In this document: one piece after another, positions 1-7,686 of the stretch
How positions within the stretch are numbered: the first letter of the stretch is position 1
How the letters are laid out: every line of letters begins with the position of its first letter
Assembly (NCBI GenBank): GCA_903925075.1
Contig: CAIYDQ010000022.1
Coordinates: 1 to 53,315 of the forward strand
Length of the DNA: 53,315 nt
Direction of reading: 5' to 3'
Source: an uncultured Geobacter sp.
GTDB taxonomy: Bacteria; Desulfobacterota; Desulfuromonadia; Geobacterales; Geobacteraceae
Notes under the pieces: generated by a model
Told to the model about the DNA's origin: nothing
Database searches by the model: none
What the model saw: the letters and a program-made list of their open reading frames with translations, nothing else
Program-made: the position numbers and the translations under genes

Positions 1-189
1 GGAAGCCGGTCCTTAACGGTAACGGCAGGCGGCAGACAGTAGGTTGCGTTGAACGGGTGCACCGTGAAACGCAACGCGCCGCCCCTGGCCGCCAGCCAAC
101 GTCGCGTTTCGTACCTCAACACGACCTACGGATTTTCCCCCTTTTCCCCAACCCACTAAGGGAGGGGGCGTGGAGGCGGGTCGGCCCGG
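1..189. other. Intergenic, no gene seen; small inverted repeat
   Basis: No ORF is supported here. An inverted repeat GTTGCGTT (45-52) / AACGCAAC (69-76) with a 16-nt loop is visible, and a related GCGTTTCGTACC string follows at about 103-114, giving the look of a dispersed intergenic repeat. The stretch lies downstream of the minus-strand peptidase gene, so it could also contribute to its transcript end, although there is no T-tract. Confidence 0.4.
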
Positions 190-1260
190 CTATTCCGGCA
201 GGAAGGCGTCCTTGTCGGTGATCCGGGCGAGCGCGGCGACGATCAGGCGGATCGCCCCCTCCAGGTCTGCGAGCGAGAGGGTCTCCACCGGGGTGTGCAT
301 GTAGCGCAGCGGGATCTTCACCAGGGCGGTAGCCACGCCGCTTCGGGAGATCTGCATGACGTTGGCGTCGGTGCCGGTCGCTCGGGAGATGCCGGTGTAC
401 TGCACGGCGATCTCCTCCAGGTCGGCGGTCTCGGAGAGCAGATCGAAGAGCGCCGGATTGATGTTGGGACCGCGGGGCAGGATCGGTCCCTTCCCTAAGG
501 CCACCTCGCCGTTGTGTTTTTTCTCCACGTCGGGCTGGTCGGTGGCGAAATCGACCTCCACGCAGATGCCGATGTCCGGGTTCACCGAATAGCTGCTGGT
601 GGCGCCGCCGCGCAGGCCGACCTCCTCCTGCACCGAGGAGACGCCGTACAGATCGATGGGGAGTTGCACCGGCAGGGCCGCCACCCGGCGCAGGACTTCG
701 GCCACCACGAAACTTCCCGCCTTGTCGTCCAGCCCGCGCGAGGTGACCCGGTCCCCCGCCAGGCGCTCCAGGGATACGGCGAAGGTGATGGGATCGCCCA
801 CCCTGACCAGGGCCTGCGCCTCCTTTTTGTCGGCTGCGCCGATGTCGATGTACTGGGCGTCCAGCTTGACCACCGTGTCGCGGTCCTTGGCCTCCATCAG
901 GTGGATCGGCCGCTTGCCGATCACGCCGACCAGCTTCCCCTTGCTCGTGTGCACGTGCACCCGCATCCCGGCCGTGATGTGCGGGTCCACCCCGCCGATG
1001 GCGGAGAAGTAGATGAAGCCGTTGTCGTCCAGGTAGCGCACCTGGAGCCCGATCTCGTCGGAGTGCCCGACCAGCATCACCCGCGGCCGGTTCTGCCCCA
1101 CCCCCTGGATCATGCCGAAGACGTTGCCCATCACGTCGGTGGCCACGTCGGAGAAGGGAGCGATGTATGAGCGGAAGATCCGCTGAGCCGGCTGCTCGTA
1201 CCCCGAAGGGCTGGGCGCCGCCAATAATTGCTGCAGGAATTCAAAAGATGCTTCGCGCAT
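190..1260 (-). CDS. M42 family metallopeptidase (glutamyl/tetrahedral aminopeptidase type)
   Basis: A 356-aa cytosolic zinc/cobalt aminopeptidase of family M42, expected to trim short peptides as a large oligomer. The family metal-site motifs are present in order: GHSDEIG (H66, D68), SRGLDDKAG with the bridging Asp, VQEEVGLRGG with the catalytic Glu-Glu pair, CVEVDFATD with an Asp ligand and YMHTPVE with the last His. Full length for the family. It is the last gene of a minus-strand group after miaB and the bifunctional nuclease, from which it is separated by about 110 bp. The exact substrate (acidic, aromatic or general residues) cannot be read from sequence. Confidence 0.93.
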   Translation of the reverse strand: MREASFEFLQQLLAAPSPSGYEQPAQRIFRSYIAPFSDVATDVMGNVFGMIQGVGQNRPRVMLVGHSDEIGLQVRYLDDNGFIYFSAIGGVDPHITAGMRVHVHTSKGKLVGVIGKRPIHLMEAKDRDTVVKLDAQYIDIGAADKKEAQALVRVGDPITFAVSLERLAGDRVTSRGLDDKAGSFVVAEVLRRVAALPVQLPIDLYGVSSVQEEVGLRGGATSSYSVNPDIGICVEVDFATDQPDVEKKHNGEVALGKGPILPRGPNINPALFDLLSETADLEEIAVQYTGISRATGTDANVMQISRSGVATALVKIPLRYMHTPVETLSLADLEGAIRLIVAALARITDKDAFLPE

Positions 1261-1372
1261 TGCGACCTCCAGATTAATAAATAGGGTTAAGAACGGAGCG
1301 ATGCTCCTCTTACCTTACTCTTATCATTTCATTTTTTCATTATTTCCATCGGCGGGGGATCGACTCCCGAAG

Positions 1373-1903
1373 CTACATCGGGTATTTCCCCATGGTGGAG
1401 GGGTCGAGATGGTCGAGAAAATCGACGAACCTGCGGGCGTTGTTCTCCTGGGCGAAGCTCTCCTCGTTCATATCCAGGGAGGAGACCTGGTTCAGCAGGA
1501 CGCTGTTCACCATCACCGGCAGCCGGTACTTGATGGAGACCAGCATCGCCTCGCTGACGTGCAGCTCCAGCCTCATCTCTTCGCCGCTCGCCTCGACCAG
1601 GCGCACCGACGCGGTGAAGACCCCTTCGCGCAGGCTCTCGATGACGATGCTGGAGACGCGCATCCCCAGCCGCTCGATCAGCGAATTGAAGAGATCCTTG
1701 CGGCCGCTTCTGGCGGAGACGTCCCGCCCCACCAGCTCGGCGGCAAAGGCCACCGCCTCGGAGGCGTTGATCCAGACCGGCACCGCGTGCTTTTCCTTGG
1801 CGTCCTTCAGGATGATCACCGGCATCTGGGCAATGGCGTCCAGCGCGAAGCCGAACACCTTCATCTCTATGTACATTTCGCTCGCCCCCGGAATATCAGA
1901 CAT
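1373..1903 (-). CDS. Bifunctional nuclease family protein (BFN/DUF151)
   Basis: A 176-aa soluble protein with the BFN/DUF151 pattern: a core starting EMKVFGFALDAIAQMPVIIL, an ILKDAKEKHAVPVWI strand pair, a NASEAVAFAAEL helix and a C-terminal UVR-like acidic/helical tail (QENNARRFVDFLDHLDP). In plants and Thermotoga this family has RNase/DNase activity; in bacteria its biological role is unsettled. The start overlaps the miaB stop by 8 bp, so the two are very likely co-translated, a neighbourhood that would fit a role near RNA metabolism (inference). Confidence 0.9.
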   Translation of the reverse strand: MSDIPGASEMYIEMKVFGFALDAIAQMPVIILKDAKEKHAVPVWINASEAVAFAAELVGRDVSARSGRKDLFNSLIERLGMRVSSIVIESLREGVFTASVRLVEASGEEMRLELHVSEAMLVSIKYRLPVMVNSVLLNQVSSLDMNEESFAQENNARRFVDFLDHLDPSTMGKYPM

Positions 1904-3221
1904 GCAGGATCTCCCCCTTGAGGATCGTCTGCAACCCCTCGACGATCCTCACCTCCAACACCCGCCCGGCCAAGGACGGGTCTCCCGACATGATCGCGCC
2001 GCGGTTGCCGCCGGTCCTGCCAAAGAGCGAGTCGCCGGAGGTGCTCAACCCCTCGATCAGCACCTGCTGCACGCTCCCCACCAGGCTCTCGTTTCTCGCC
2101 AGGGTGATCTTCTTTTGCGCCGCCTGCAGCCTCTCCAGCCGCCCCTGCTTCTCGGCGTAGCCGACCTCGTCCGGGTATCCGGCGGCCTTGGTGCCGGGAC
2201 GCGCCGAGTAGATGAAGGAAAAGAGGTCCGCGTACTGCACCTCATCCATCAGGGAAAGCGTCTGCTGGAACGCCTCCTCGTCCTCTCCCGGGAAACCGAC
2301 GATCATGTCGCCGGTGAGCTGGATCCGGGGACAGGCCGCCTTGAGCGCGGCCACCTTGTCCAGGTAGGCGGCGCGGCTGTAGCCCCGGTTCATCCCCTTG
2401 AGCACCGCGTCGCATCCGGACTGCGCCGGCAGGTGGATGTGGGGGGCGAGCTTGGGAATGTCGGCGAAACAGTCGATCAATTGCGGCGAGATGTCCTTGG
2501 GATGGGAGGTGGTGAAACGGAGCCTCCGGATGCCGTCGATCTGCGCCACGAGACGCAGCAGTTCCGGGAAATCGGGCTCCCCGGCCTTGCGCGAACCATA
2601 GGAATTGACGTTCTGCCCCAAAAGCGTCACCTCGGTGACGCCGGCCGCCGCCAGCGCCTCGACCTCCTCGACCACCTTGGCGGCGCTCCTGCTGATCTCG
2701 CGGCCGCGCACATGGGGCACGATGCAGTAGGCGCAGAAGTTGTCGCACCCCTGCATGACGGTGACGAACTTGCTCACCCCCCCCTCCGCGTGGCCGGCGG
2801 GAAACAGGTCGAACCGACCTTCGTCGTCCAGAAAATCGGTTTCGACGCTGCGCGTGCCCCCCTGCGCGGCGCCCACCATGTCCTGCAACAGGTGCAGGTT
2901 GTGGGTGCCGAACACCAGGTTCACGAAGGGGGCCTTTTTCAGCAGCCTTTCCCCTTCCTGCTGGGCTACGCATCCTCCCACGCCGATGATCAACCCCGGC
3001 CTATCCGCCTTCATCGCCTTGAACTTGCCCAGGTGGCCGTAAACCCGCTGCTCCGCCTTCGCCCGGATGCTGCAGGTGTTCAATAGGATCAGGTCGGCCA
3101 GCATCGGGTCGGGCGTCTCGGCGTAGCCGATGCCCCTCATCAAAGCCGCTATCTTCTCAGAATCGCTCACGTTCATCTGGCAGCCGAAGGTCTCCAGATA
3201 GAGCATTTTTTCCTGTCTCAC
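1896..3221 (-). CDS. miaB: tRNA-2-methylthio-N6-dimethylallyladenosine synthase MiaB
   Basis: A 441-aa radical-SAM methylthiotransferase that adds the 2-methylthio group to i6A37 of tRNAs reading UNN codons. Three N-terminal UPF0004 cysteines (C14, C50, C84) hold the auxiliary [4Fe-4S] cluster. The radical-SAM triad is C159-x3-C163-x2-C166 in GCDNFCAYCIVPHVRG. The C-terminal part (from about residue 375) has the TRAM-like RNA-binding fold. The order TFGCQMN at the start and RGREISR after the cluster are hallmarks that separate MiaB from MtaB/RimO. First gene of a three-gene minus-strand operon; its upstream region is the long intergenic at 3222-3919. Confidence 0.97.
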   Translation of the reverse strand: MRQEKMLYLETFGCQMNVSDSEKIAALMRGIGYAETPDPMLADLILLNTCSIRAKAEQRVYGHLGKFKAMKADRPGLIIGVGGCVAQQEGERLLKKAPFVNLVFGTHNLHLLQDMVGAAQGGTRSVETDFLDDEGRFDLFPAGHAEGGVSKFVTVMQGCDNFCAYCIVPHVRGREISRSAAKVVEEVEALAAAGVTEVTLLGQNVNSYGSRKAGEPDFPELLRLVAQIDGIRRLRFTTSHPKDISPQLIDCFADIPKLAPHIHLPAQSGCDAVLKGMNRGYSRAAYLDKVAALKAACPRIQLTGDMIVGFPGEDEEAFQQTLSLMDEVQYADLFSFIYSARPGTKAAGYPDEVGYAEKQGRLERLQAAQKKITLARNESLVGSVQQVLIEGLSTSGDSLFGRTGGNRGAIMSGDPSLAGRVLEVRIVEGLQTILKGEILHV

Positions 3222-3482
3222 GTCACTTCCCTAATGCTTAAATGGATTTGATAGTACGCAACTTCGCCTCTCCGCGTCAACAGCTTATTGCGCAGCGACG
3301 CGACGAAGCCCGATGGAAGGCCGCCCCTGGTCCATATAGAACGACATGTCATTTAAAGATGATCAAAAAAAAATTCGGCCCCACCTGGACCTCGAAACCG
3401 CGCCGTGCAAAGGCACACAAGTCACTCAAGAATAAAACAATATACTATTATTCGCGCAACAATATATAGAAGAAAAAACATA

Positions 3483-3512
3483 TTGACACAATTGGCGGTC
3501 CGGGCATATACG
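3483..3512 (+). promoter_or_regulatory. Putative sigma-70 promoter for the porin/cytochrome operon
   Basis: TTGACA at 3483-3488 and TATACG at 3507-3512 with an 18-bp spacer, inside the AT-rich tract. A perfect -35 with an acceptable -10; the placement implies a long untranslated leader. No sigma-54 (GG-N10-GC) element was found near it. Confidence 0.5.
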
Positions 3513-3837
3513 TCTAATCAACAATAAACACATAAATACAGCTCTCTGTTTCCAGACTTTTCCTCCGACATACCCCTACTAATTCAGAGCCTTACGGACT
3601 ATTTAATATATTAGCGTTCGCTTTTGCGCCGAAATGCTTAATCTCCGCACATTAATACCGCTCAAACCAAGTCAGCCAAACGCCTTTGCCAGCCCAACCG
3701 TTTTCTTCATCGGGCGGCAGGCAGCGGCACGACCGAATCGTACCATCTGCATCCAGGCAAAATTCATCCATCGGTCCGAAACCGCAACCGACTGCGCCAA
3801 AAGGACGAGGAGGAGACTACGGCAGTCAAGGAGAGAA

Positions 3838-3897
3838 ATGCTTCGTCAATCGCCGCATCGTGCAATGCCCCAGATGGTCCGTTCAACCAAAGCCTGA
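3838..3897 (+). CDS. Possible 19-aa leader ORF upstream of the porin
   Basis: ATG at 3838 is preceded by a strong ribosome-binding site (AAGGAGAG, 2-nt gap) and encodes MLRQSPHRAMPQMVRSTKA before TGA, ending 22 bp before the porin start. The strong site on so short a frame, in a long leader, would suit a translational leader peptide. Nothing else supports it as a functional protein, so this is tentative; an alternative is a fortuitous Shine-Dalgarno-like purine run. Confidence 0.3.
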   Translation: MLRQSPHRAMPQMVRSTKA

Positions 3898-3919
3898 ATG
3901 AGCAAAAAGGAGAGAGAGC

Positions 3920-5602
3920 ATGAACCAACAGGTAAGAAAGCTTTTGTCGGGCGCGCTGCTGTTCGCGCTTGCCGCGCCTGCCGCAGCCGTCGCTGACGAG
4001 CAGGGTCTGCAGTTGAAGCTAGAAGAGCTGACCAAGAAGGTGGAGAAGCTCGAGAACAAGTCGCTCAGCAAATGGCTCACCATCGGCGGCGACTATCGTT
4101 TTCGGGTCGACAGCATGAGAGGTGACACCAAGGGATTTGTCGACGCCAACGGCACCTTCACCAACGCGGCCAATCAGTTGCAGGGCGCCTTTTTCGGCAA
4201 CCCGACCGGCGTGGCGCCCAACGGCCTCACCAACGCCCAGAATCTCCGCGGCCTGATGAGCTTCTCCAACCAGATGAAAGGGGTAAGGACCTTTTCCGGC
4301 GCCCAGGCATTCTTGGGGCTCCCCTCGACCCAGGGGATGCTGGGAGGGCTGCAGAACTTCGCCGTGCAGGTGCCCGCCTACAAGCCCAAGAACGACAGCC
4401 TTTACACCAACCGCTTCGGCCTCGATCTGCACGCCAAAGCGACCGAGAACGTGACGGTCAACGTGCGGCTGGTTGCCTACAAGACCTTCGGATCCCAGGA
4501 TGATGCGGCGGTCACCAACGGAGGCGCCACGCCTTTTTTTGCCGACCGGGTCGGCGTCTTTGACGGCACCATCGGCCACGTCCCTTCCAGCAGCCTGCTC
4601 GACGTGGACCGCGCCTACGCGACCTGGTCCAACATCGCCGACCAGCCGATATGGATCTCGGTCGGCCGGCGTCCCTCCACCAACGGCGACCCGAGCCAGT
4701 TGCGCCTGAACAACGAGCGCCCCGGCAACGGCGGCACTCCCTCCCTGCTGGTCGATTACGCCTTCGACGGCATGACCCTCGGCTGGGCGCCCGACATCGA
4801 GGCGCTTCCCGGCGCCTACGCCAAGGTCTGCTACGGCCGCGGCTTCGAGAGCGGCTTTGACAAGCCGGCCAACAACAGCGTGACCGACACCGACATGCTC
4901 GGCATCGCCATCATCCCGATCGACACCGACCCGCTGCGCGTCTGGCTGCAGTGGAACCGCGGCATGAACATCTTCGACTTCCCGGTCATGAAAAACACCG
5001 CTTTCGGCGACACCGCTCCCGCCGTCGATCTGGGCAACATCGACTGGTACGGCGCCGGCCTCACCAGCACCCTCAAAAACATCGGACCCGGCAAGCTGAA
5101 CCTCTTCGCCGACGCGGGGCTGAGCGTCACCCATCCCAACGGCAACGTCTCCAGTAACGCGGGCTTCCAGGGACTCGGCACTGGCGGGTTCTTCAATCCG
5201 GAAGCGCCCACGGACAAAACCGGCTGGGCCGCCTACGTGGGGGCGCGCTACGACTACGAGCCGACCAGAACCAAGCTCGGAGTGGAATACAACCACGGCT
5301 CCAAGAACTGGATCACCTTCGCCCCCGCGGCGGACGACATGTGGACCTCCAAGGTCGGTACCCGCGGCGACGTCTACGAGGCCTACCTGATCCAGGAGCT
5401 GAACCTGAAGCCGGTCTCTTCCTACCTCTCCAAGGCCTTCTTCCGGGTCGGCTACCAGTATTACAACTTCGACTACACCGGGAGCAACAACTGGGTAGGC
5501 GCGCCGGTCAAGATCGCGGACATCAAGCCGACCGACATGCTGCTGCTCACGCCGTTGAAAAACGCCCAGGACATCTATGCGACCTTCGAGGTGAAGTTCT
5601 AG
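3920..5602 (+). CDS. DUF3373 outer-membrane beta-barrel porin
   Basis: A 560-aa exported protein. Signal peptide at residues 1-26 (LLSGALLFALAAPAAAVADE), then a short coiled coil (LKLEELTKKVEKLENK), then a DUF3373-type barrel starting WLTIGGDYRFRVDS, with many alternating aromatic/polar strands and the terminal outer-membrane motif IYATFEVKF (last residue Phe). RBS AAGGAGAGAG just upstream. Such porins accompany multihaem cytochromes in Geobacteraceae, where barrel plus cytochrome forms a trans-outer-membrane conduit; here a cytochrome and a rhodanese protein follow. Whether it sheathes a cytochrome or passes small sulfur or oxyanion substrates is not visible from sequence. Confidence 0.85.
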   Translation: MNQQVRKLLSGALLFALAAPAAAVADEQGLQLKLEELTKKVEKLENKSLSKWLTIGGDYRFRVDSMRGDTKGFVDANGTFTNAANQLQGAFFGNPTGVAPNGLTNAQNLRGLMSFSNQMKGVRTFSGAQAFLGLPSTQGMLGGLQNFAVQVPAYKPKNDSLYTNRFGLDLHAKATENVTVNVRLVAYKTFGSQDDAAVTNGGATPFFADRVGVFDGTIGHVPSSSLLDVDRAYATWSNIADQPIWISVGRRPSTNGDPSQLRLNNERPGNGGTPSLLVDYAFDGMTLGWAPDIEALPGAYAKVCYGRGFESGFDKPANNSVTDTDMLGIAIIPIDTDPLRVWLQWNRGMNIFDFPVMKNTAFGDTAPAVDLGNIDWYGAGLTSTLKNIGPGKLNLFADAGLSVTHPNGNVSSNAGFQGLGTGGFFNPEAPTDKTGWAAYVGARYDYEPTRTKLGVEYNHGSKNWITFAPAADDMWTSKVGTRGDVYEAYLIQELNLKPVSSYLSKAFFRVGYQYYNFDYTGSNNWVGAPVKIADIKPTDMLLLTPLKNAQDIYATFEVKF

Positions 5603-5650
5603 GCGAGGCGGGCGCAATGCGCCCCCGCCGCCCGGACTCGAACACTTGGC

Positions 5651-5683
5651 CATCGTTCCCACGCCCCGCGCGTGGGAACGATG
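5651..5683. repeat. Palindromic intergenic hairpin (GTTCCCACGC type)
   Basis: Perfect 14-bp inverted repeat CATCGTTCCCACGC (5651-5664) / GCGTGGGAACGATG (5670-5683) with a 5-nt loop, between the porin and the next small gene. It has no T-tract, so it reads more like a dispersed REP-type palindrome, or an mRNA-stability hairpin in the operon, than a terminator. Confidence 0.7.
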
Positions 5684-5733
5684 CTTGGAACTCGAACCAT
5701 CAACCGAAATACGTAGTTAGTCGAGGAGACGCC

Positions 5734-6057
5734 ATGAAAAATCAACTGACCTTGTTTGCCGCCTGCGCAGTTCTGCTTCTTTCCCTGTTCGCCTTCGTCA
5801 TCCCCGCCAGCGCCGAAGACGTCAAGATGGTGGGAACCATTTCCAAGCTGGTGGTGGCGCCCGACGGCAAGTCGGCAACCGCCGTGCTCAAGGACACCAA
5901 GAGCGGCCAGGAGGTCACCATCCTGGTCACCGACGAGTTGACCCTGGACAAGTTCAAGGACAAACGGATCGTGGAAGGCGACGAAATCCGCTGCAAGTTC
6001 GAAAAGCTTGACGGCAAGAACGACAGCAAAATCTTCAAAAAGACGGCGGGCTGCTGA
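5734..6057 (+). CDS. Small secreted protein with C-terminal Gly-Cys
   Basis: A 107-aa protein with a clear signal peptide (MKNQLTLFAACAVLLLSLFAFVIPASA) and a mature part of about 80 aa that looks like a small beta-barrel (VKMVGTISKLVVAPDGKSATAVLKD, then EVTILVTDELTL, GDEIRCKFEKLDGK), OB-fold-like in feel. Start chosen at 5734 for its GAGGAG site. The mature protein has two cysteines, one being the very last residue (KKTAGC). I do not recognise a named family. It sits between the porin and the octahaem cytochrome, and a second small secreted protein in this island (12924-13136) also ends in AGC. Confidence 0.8.
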   Translation: MKNQLTLFAACAVLLLSLFAFVIPASAEDVKMVGTISKLVVAPDGKSATAVLKDTKSGQEVTILVTDELTLDKFKDKRIVEGDEIRCKFEKLDGKNDSKIFKKTAGC

Positions 6058-6065
6058 CACCCCCT

Positions 6066-6100
6066 AAACGCTGTAGTCTCGCAAATTACAGCGTTTTTTT
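6066..6100 (+). terminator. Rho-independent terminator
   Basis: Perfect 10-bp stem AAACGCTGTA (6066-6075) / TACAGCGTTT (6087-6096), 11-nt loop, running into seven T residues. It separates the porin/small-protein unit from the cytochrome gene at 6201, implying a separate promoter or partial read-through. Confidence 0.9.
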
Positions 6101-6200
6101 AGCCAGATACATCCATGTATATGCATATCGGACTGCTACCGGACGGCCTCGCCATCCGGCCGCCGGTTTTCCAGTGTGCTCACCAAGGGAGGGGTTCACC

Positions 6201-7589
6201 ATGATCAAGACGCGCCTTGCGGCAACCGCGCTTTTTTGCGCCCTGCTGGCTACGACTGCCACGGCAAAAGATCACCCGGGCGATGAATCCATCAAAAGCG
6301 GCGGATACCATGGCCCGGAAACCTGCGAGGAGTGCCATCCGGGTACCGCCCGAAAATTCCTGGACACGGTGCACTGGAAACATGCCTCGAAGGTGACCAA
6401 CGTCGAGGGGCTAGATCCGGGAAAAGAGTACGGCATGAAAAACCGCATCTATGTCATGTGCAACGGCAACGACATCGTGAACAACCTGAAAGAGATACCG
6501 AAGAGTCCCGACACGGGAAAGACAAAGTTCACCGGCTGCAACACCTGCCATCCCGGCAACCATCTAAGCGACGTGGGCAGCAGCGGGCCGGAAGCGGAAA
6601 AGGCCATAGACTGCCTCATCTGCCACTCCGCCGAATACGACTTCAGCAGCAGGAAGCCCTTCAAGGACGCCAAGGGCCGGGTGGTCATGGGGCAGGACCG
6701 CAGCACGAAAAGCGCGCTGACCGTCGGCCGGCCGAAGGTGAAAAACTGCATGGCCTGCCATGAGGCGGCGGGGGGCGGGGTGGTCGTCAAGCGCGGCTTC
6801 GCCTTCACCAAAGAGACGGACGTGCATGCGGCGAAGGGGATGGTCTGCGTCGACTGCCATCGGGCGCAGGACCACAAGATCGCCACCGGCCTCGACCCCA
6901 ACAATTGGGCCAACGACGGCACGCTCATTTCCTGCGCCGATGCGGCTTGCCACGGCGCCAAGCCGCACAAGGATCCCGACCTCAATCGCCATGCGGCCAA
7001 GGTCGCCTGCCAGACCTGCCACATCCCGCGCACCGGCGGCGCCTTCGCCAAGGACTTCACCGAATGGGAAAAGGGCTCGGACGGGTTTTACGAGCCGACC
7101 ACGCTCAGGAAAGAAGCCAACGACACCACGCCCGTCTACGCCTGGTACAACGGCACGGTCGCGAACAGCGCCCACTTCATCGGGCCCAAGGGAAACAGGA
7201 GCGACGCCAAGAGCAGGATCACCCCCTTCAAGATCTTCCAGGGAAAGGCCTATTTCGAAGAAAAAAGCGGGGAGTTGCTGTCGATGGATTTCGCCCCCCC
7301 CATGGCCAACGGCGACACCCGGGCGGGGGTGGAGTCGGCGTCAAGAACCCTCGGCATGAAAAACCCCGCCCAAGTCGCCCAAAAGGCGGTGACCGGCTGG
7401 CAGACCATATACTTCGGCAGCAACCATCTGGTAACCAAGACCAAAGCGCTCTTCTGCGCCAACTGCCACGCCCCCAACGGCGTGCTGCGGTTCAAGGAGT
7501 TGGGTTACACGGACCAGGAAGTCGTGAAGCTCACCAATCCCGACCTGTACATGAAGAAACTGGCGGAAAGACAGCGGGAAGAGTGGTAA
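6201..7589 (+). CDS. Periplasmic octahaem c-type cytochrome
   Basis: A 462-aa exported cytochrome. ATG at 6201 follows GGAGGGG; a longer reading from 6174 lacks such a site. Signal peptide MIKTRLAATALFCALLATTATA. Seven CXXCH motifs (CEECH, CNTCH, CLICH, CMACH, CVDCH, CQTCH, CANCH) and one CX4CH (CADAACH), so probably eight haems. The layout is reminiscent of octahaem redox cytochromes (tetrathionate/hydroxylamine type), but no lysine-ligated CXXCK motif is seen, so assignment as an enzyme rather than a wire is not justified. It is followed by the rhodanese-cytochrome fusion, linking it to sulfur chemistry by context. Confidence 0.85.
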   Translation: MIKTRLAATALFCALLATTATAKDHPGDESIKSGGYHGPETCEECHPGTARKFLDTVHWKHASKVTNVEGLDPGKEYGMKNRIYVMCNGNDIVNNLKEIPKSPDTGKTKFTGCNTCHPGNHLSDVGSSGPEAEKAIDCLICHSAEYDFSSRKPFKDAKGRVVMGQDRSTKSALTVGRPKVKNCMACHEAAGGGVVVKRGFAFTKETDVHAAKGMVCVDCHRAQDHKIATGLDPNNWANDGTLISCADAACHGAKPHKDPDLNRHAAKVACQTCHIPRTGGAFAKDFTEWEKGSDGFYEPTTLRKEANDTTPVYAWYNGTVANSAHFIGPKGNRSDAKSRITPFKIFQGKAYFEEKSGELLSMDFAPPMANGDTRAGVESASRTLGMKNPAQVAQKAVTGWQTIYFGSNHLVTKTKALFCANCHAPNGVLRFKELGYTDQEVVKLTNPDLYMKKLAERQREEW

Positions 7590-7686
7590 GCGAAGCCTTT
7601 TGACGCAGCGGACCGGGAGCCGTTTAGCGGTCCGCTGCCAAACAGCCCGGACACCAGGCATGGATACAAAAAAGGAGGGTAACCGG

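Larger units (their letters stand above)
3222..3919. other. Long AT-rich intergenic/leader region upstream of the porin operon
   Basis: About 700 bp without a convincing standard gene. Roughly 3420-3610 is strikingly AT-rich compared with the rest of the window (runs such as AATATACTATTATT) and carries a likely promoter at 3483-3512, which would leave a 5' leader of about 400 nt before the porin. The divergent miaB promoter must also lie at its left end. The two ORFs spanning 3242-3469 and 3634-3897 have no family features in their upstream parts and I regard those as chance. Confidence 0.6.

Noticed and set aside
3242..3469. 75-aa ORF at the left of the porin upstream region
   Set aside because: Runs through the AT-rich promoter tract, has no ribosome-binding site and a composition unlike neighbouring proteins.
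3700..3900. Cyclic dinucleotide (GEMM) riboswitch upstream of the porin
   Set aside because: Checked because Geobacter cytochrome genes can have them; only isolated similarity (CAGGCAAAA, CCGAAACCG), and the conserved core order is not there.
6174..6200. Earlier start for the octahaem cytochrome
   Set aside because: The GGAGGGG site serves ATG 6201, and the extra residues would break up the signal peptide.
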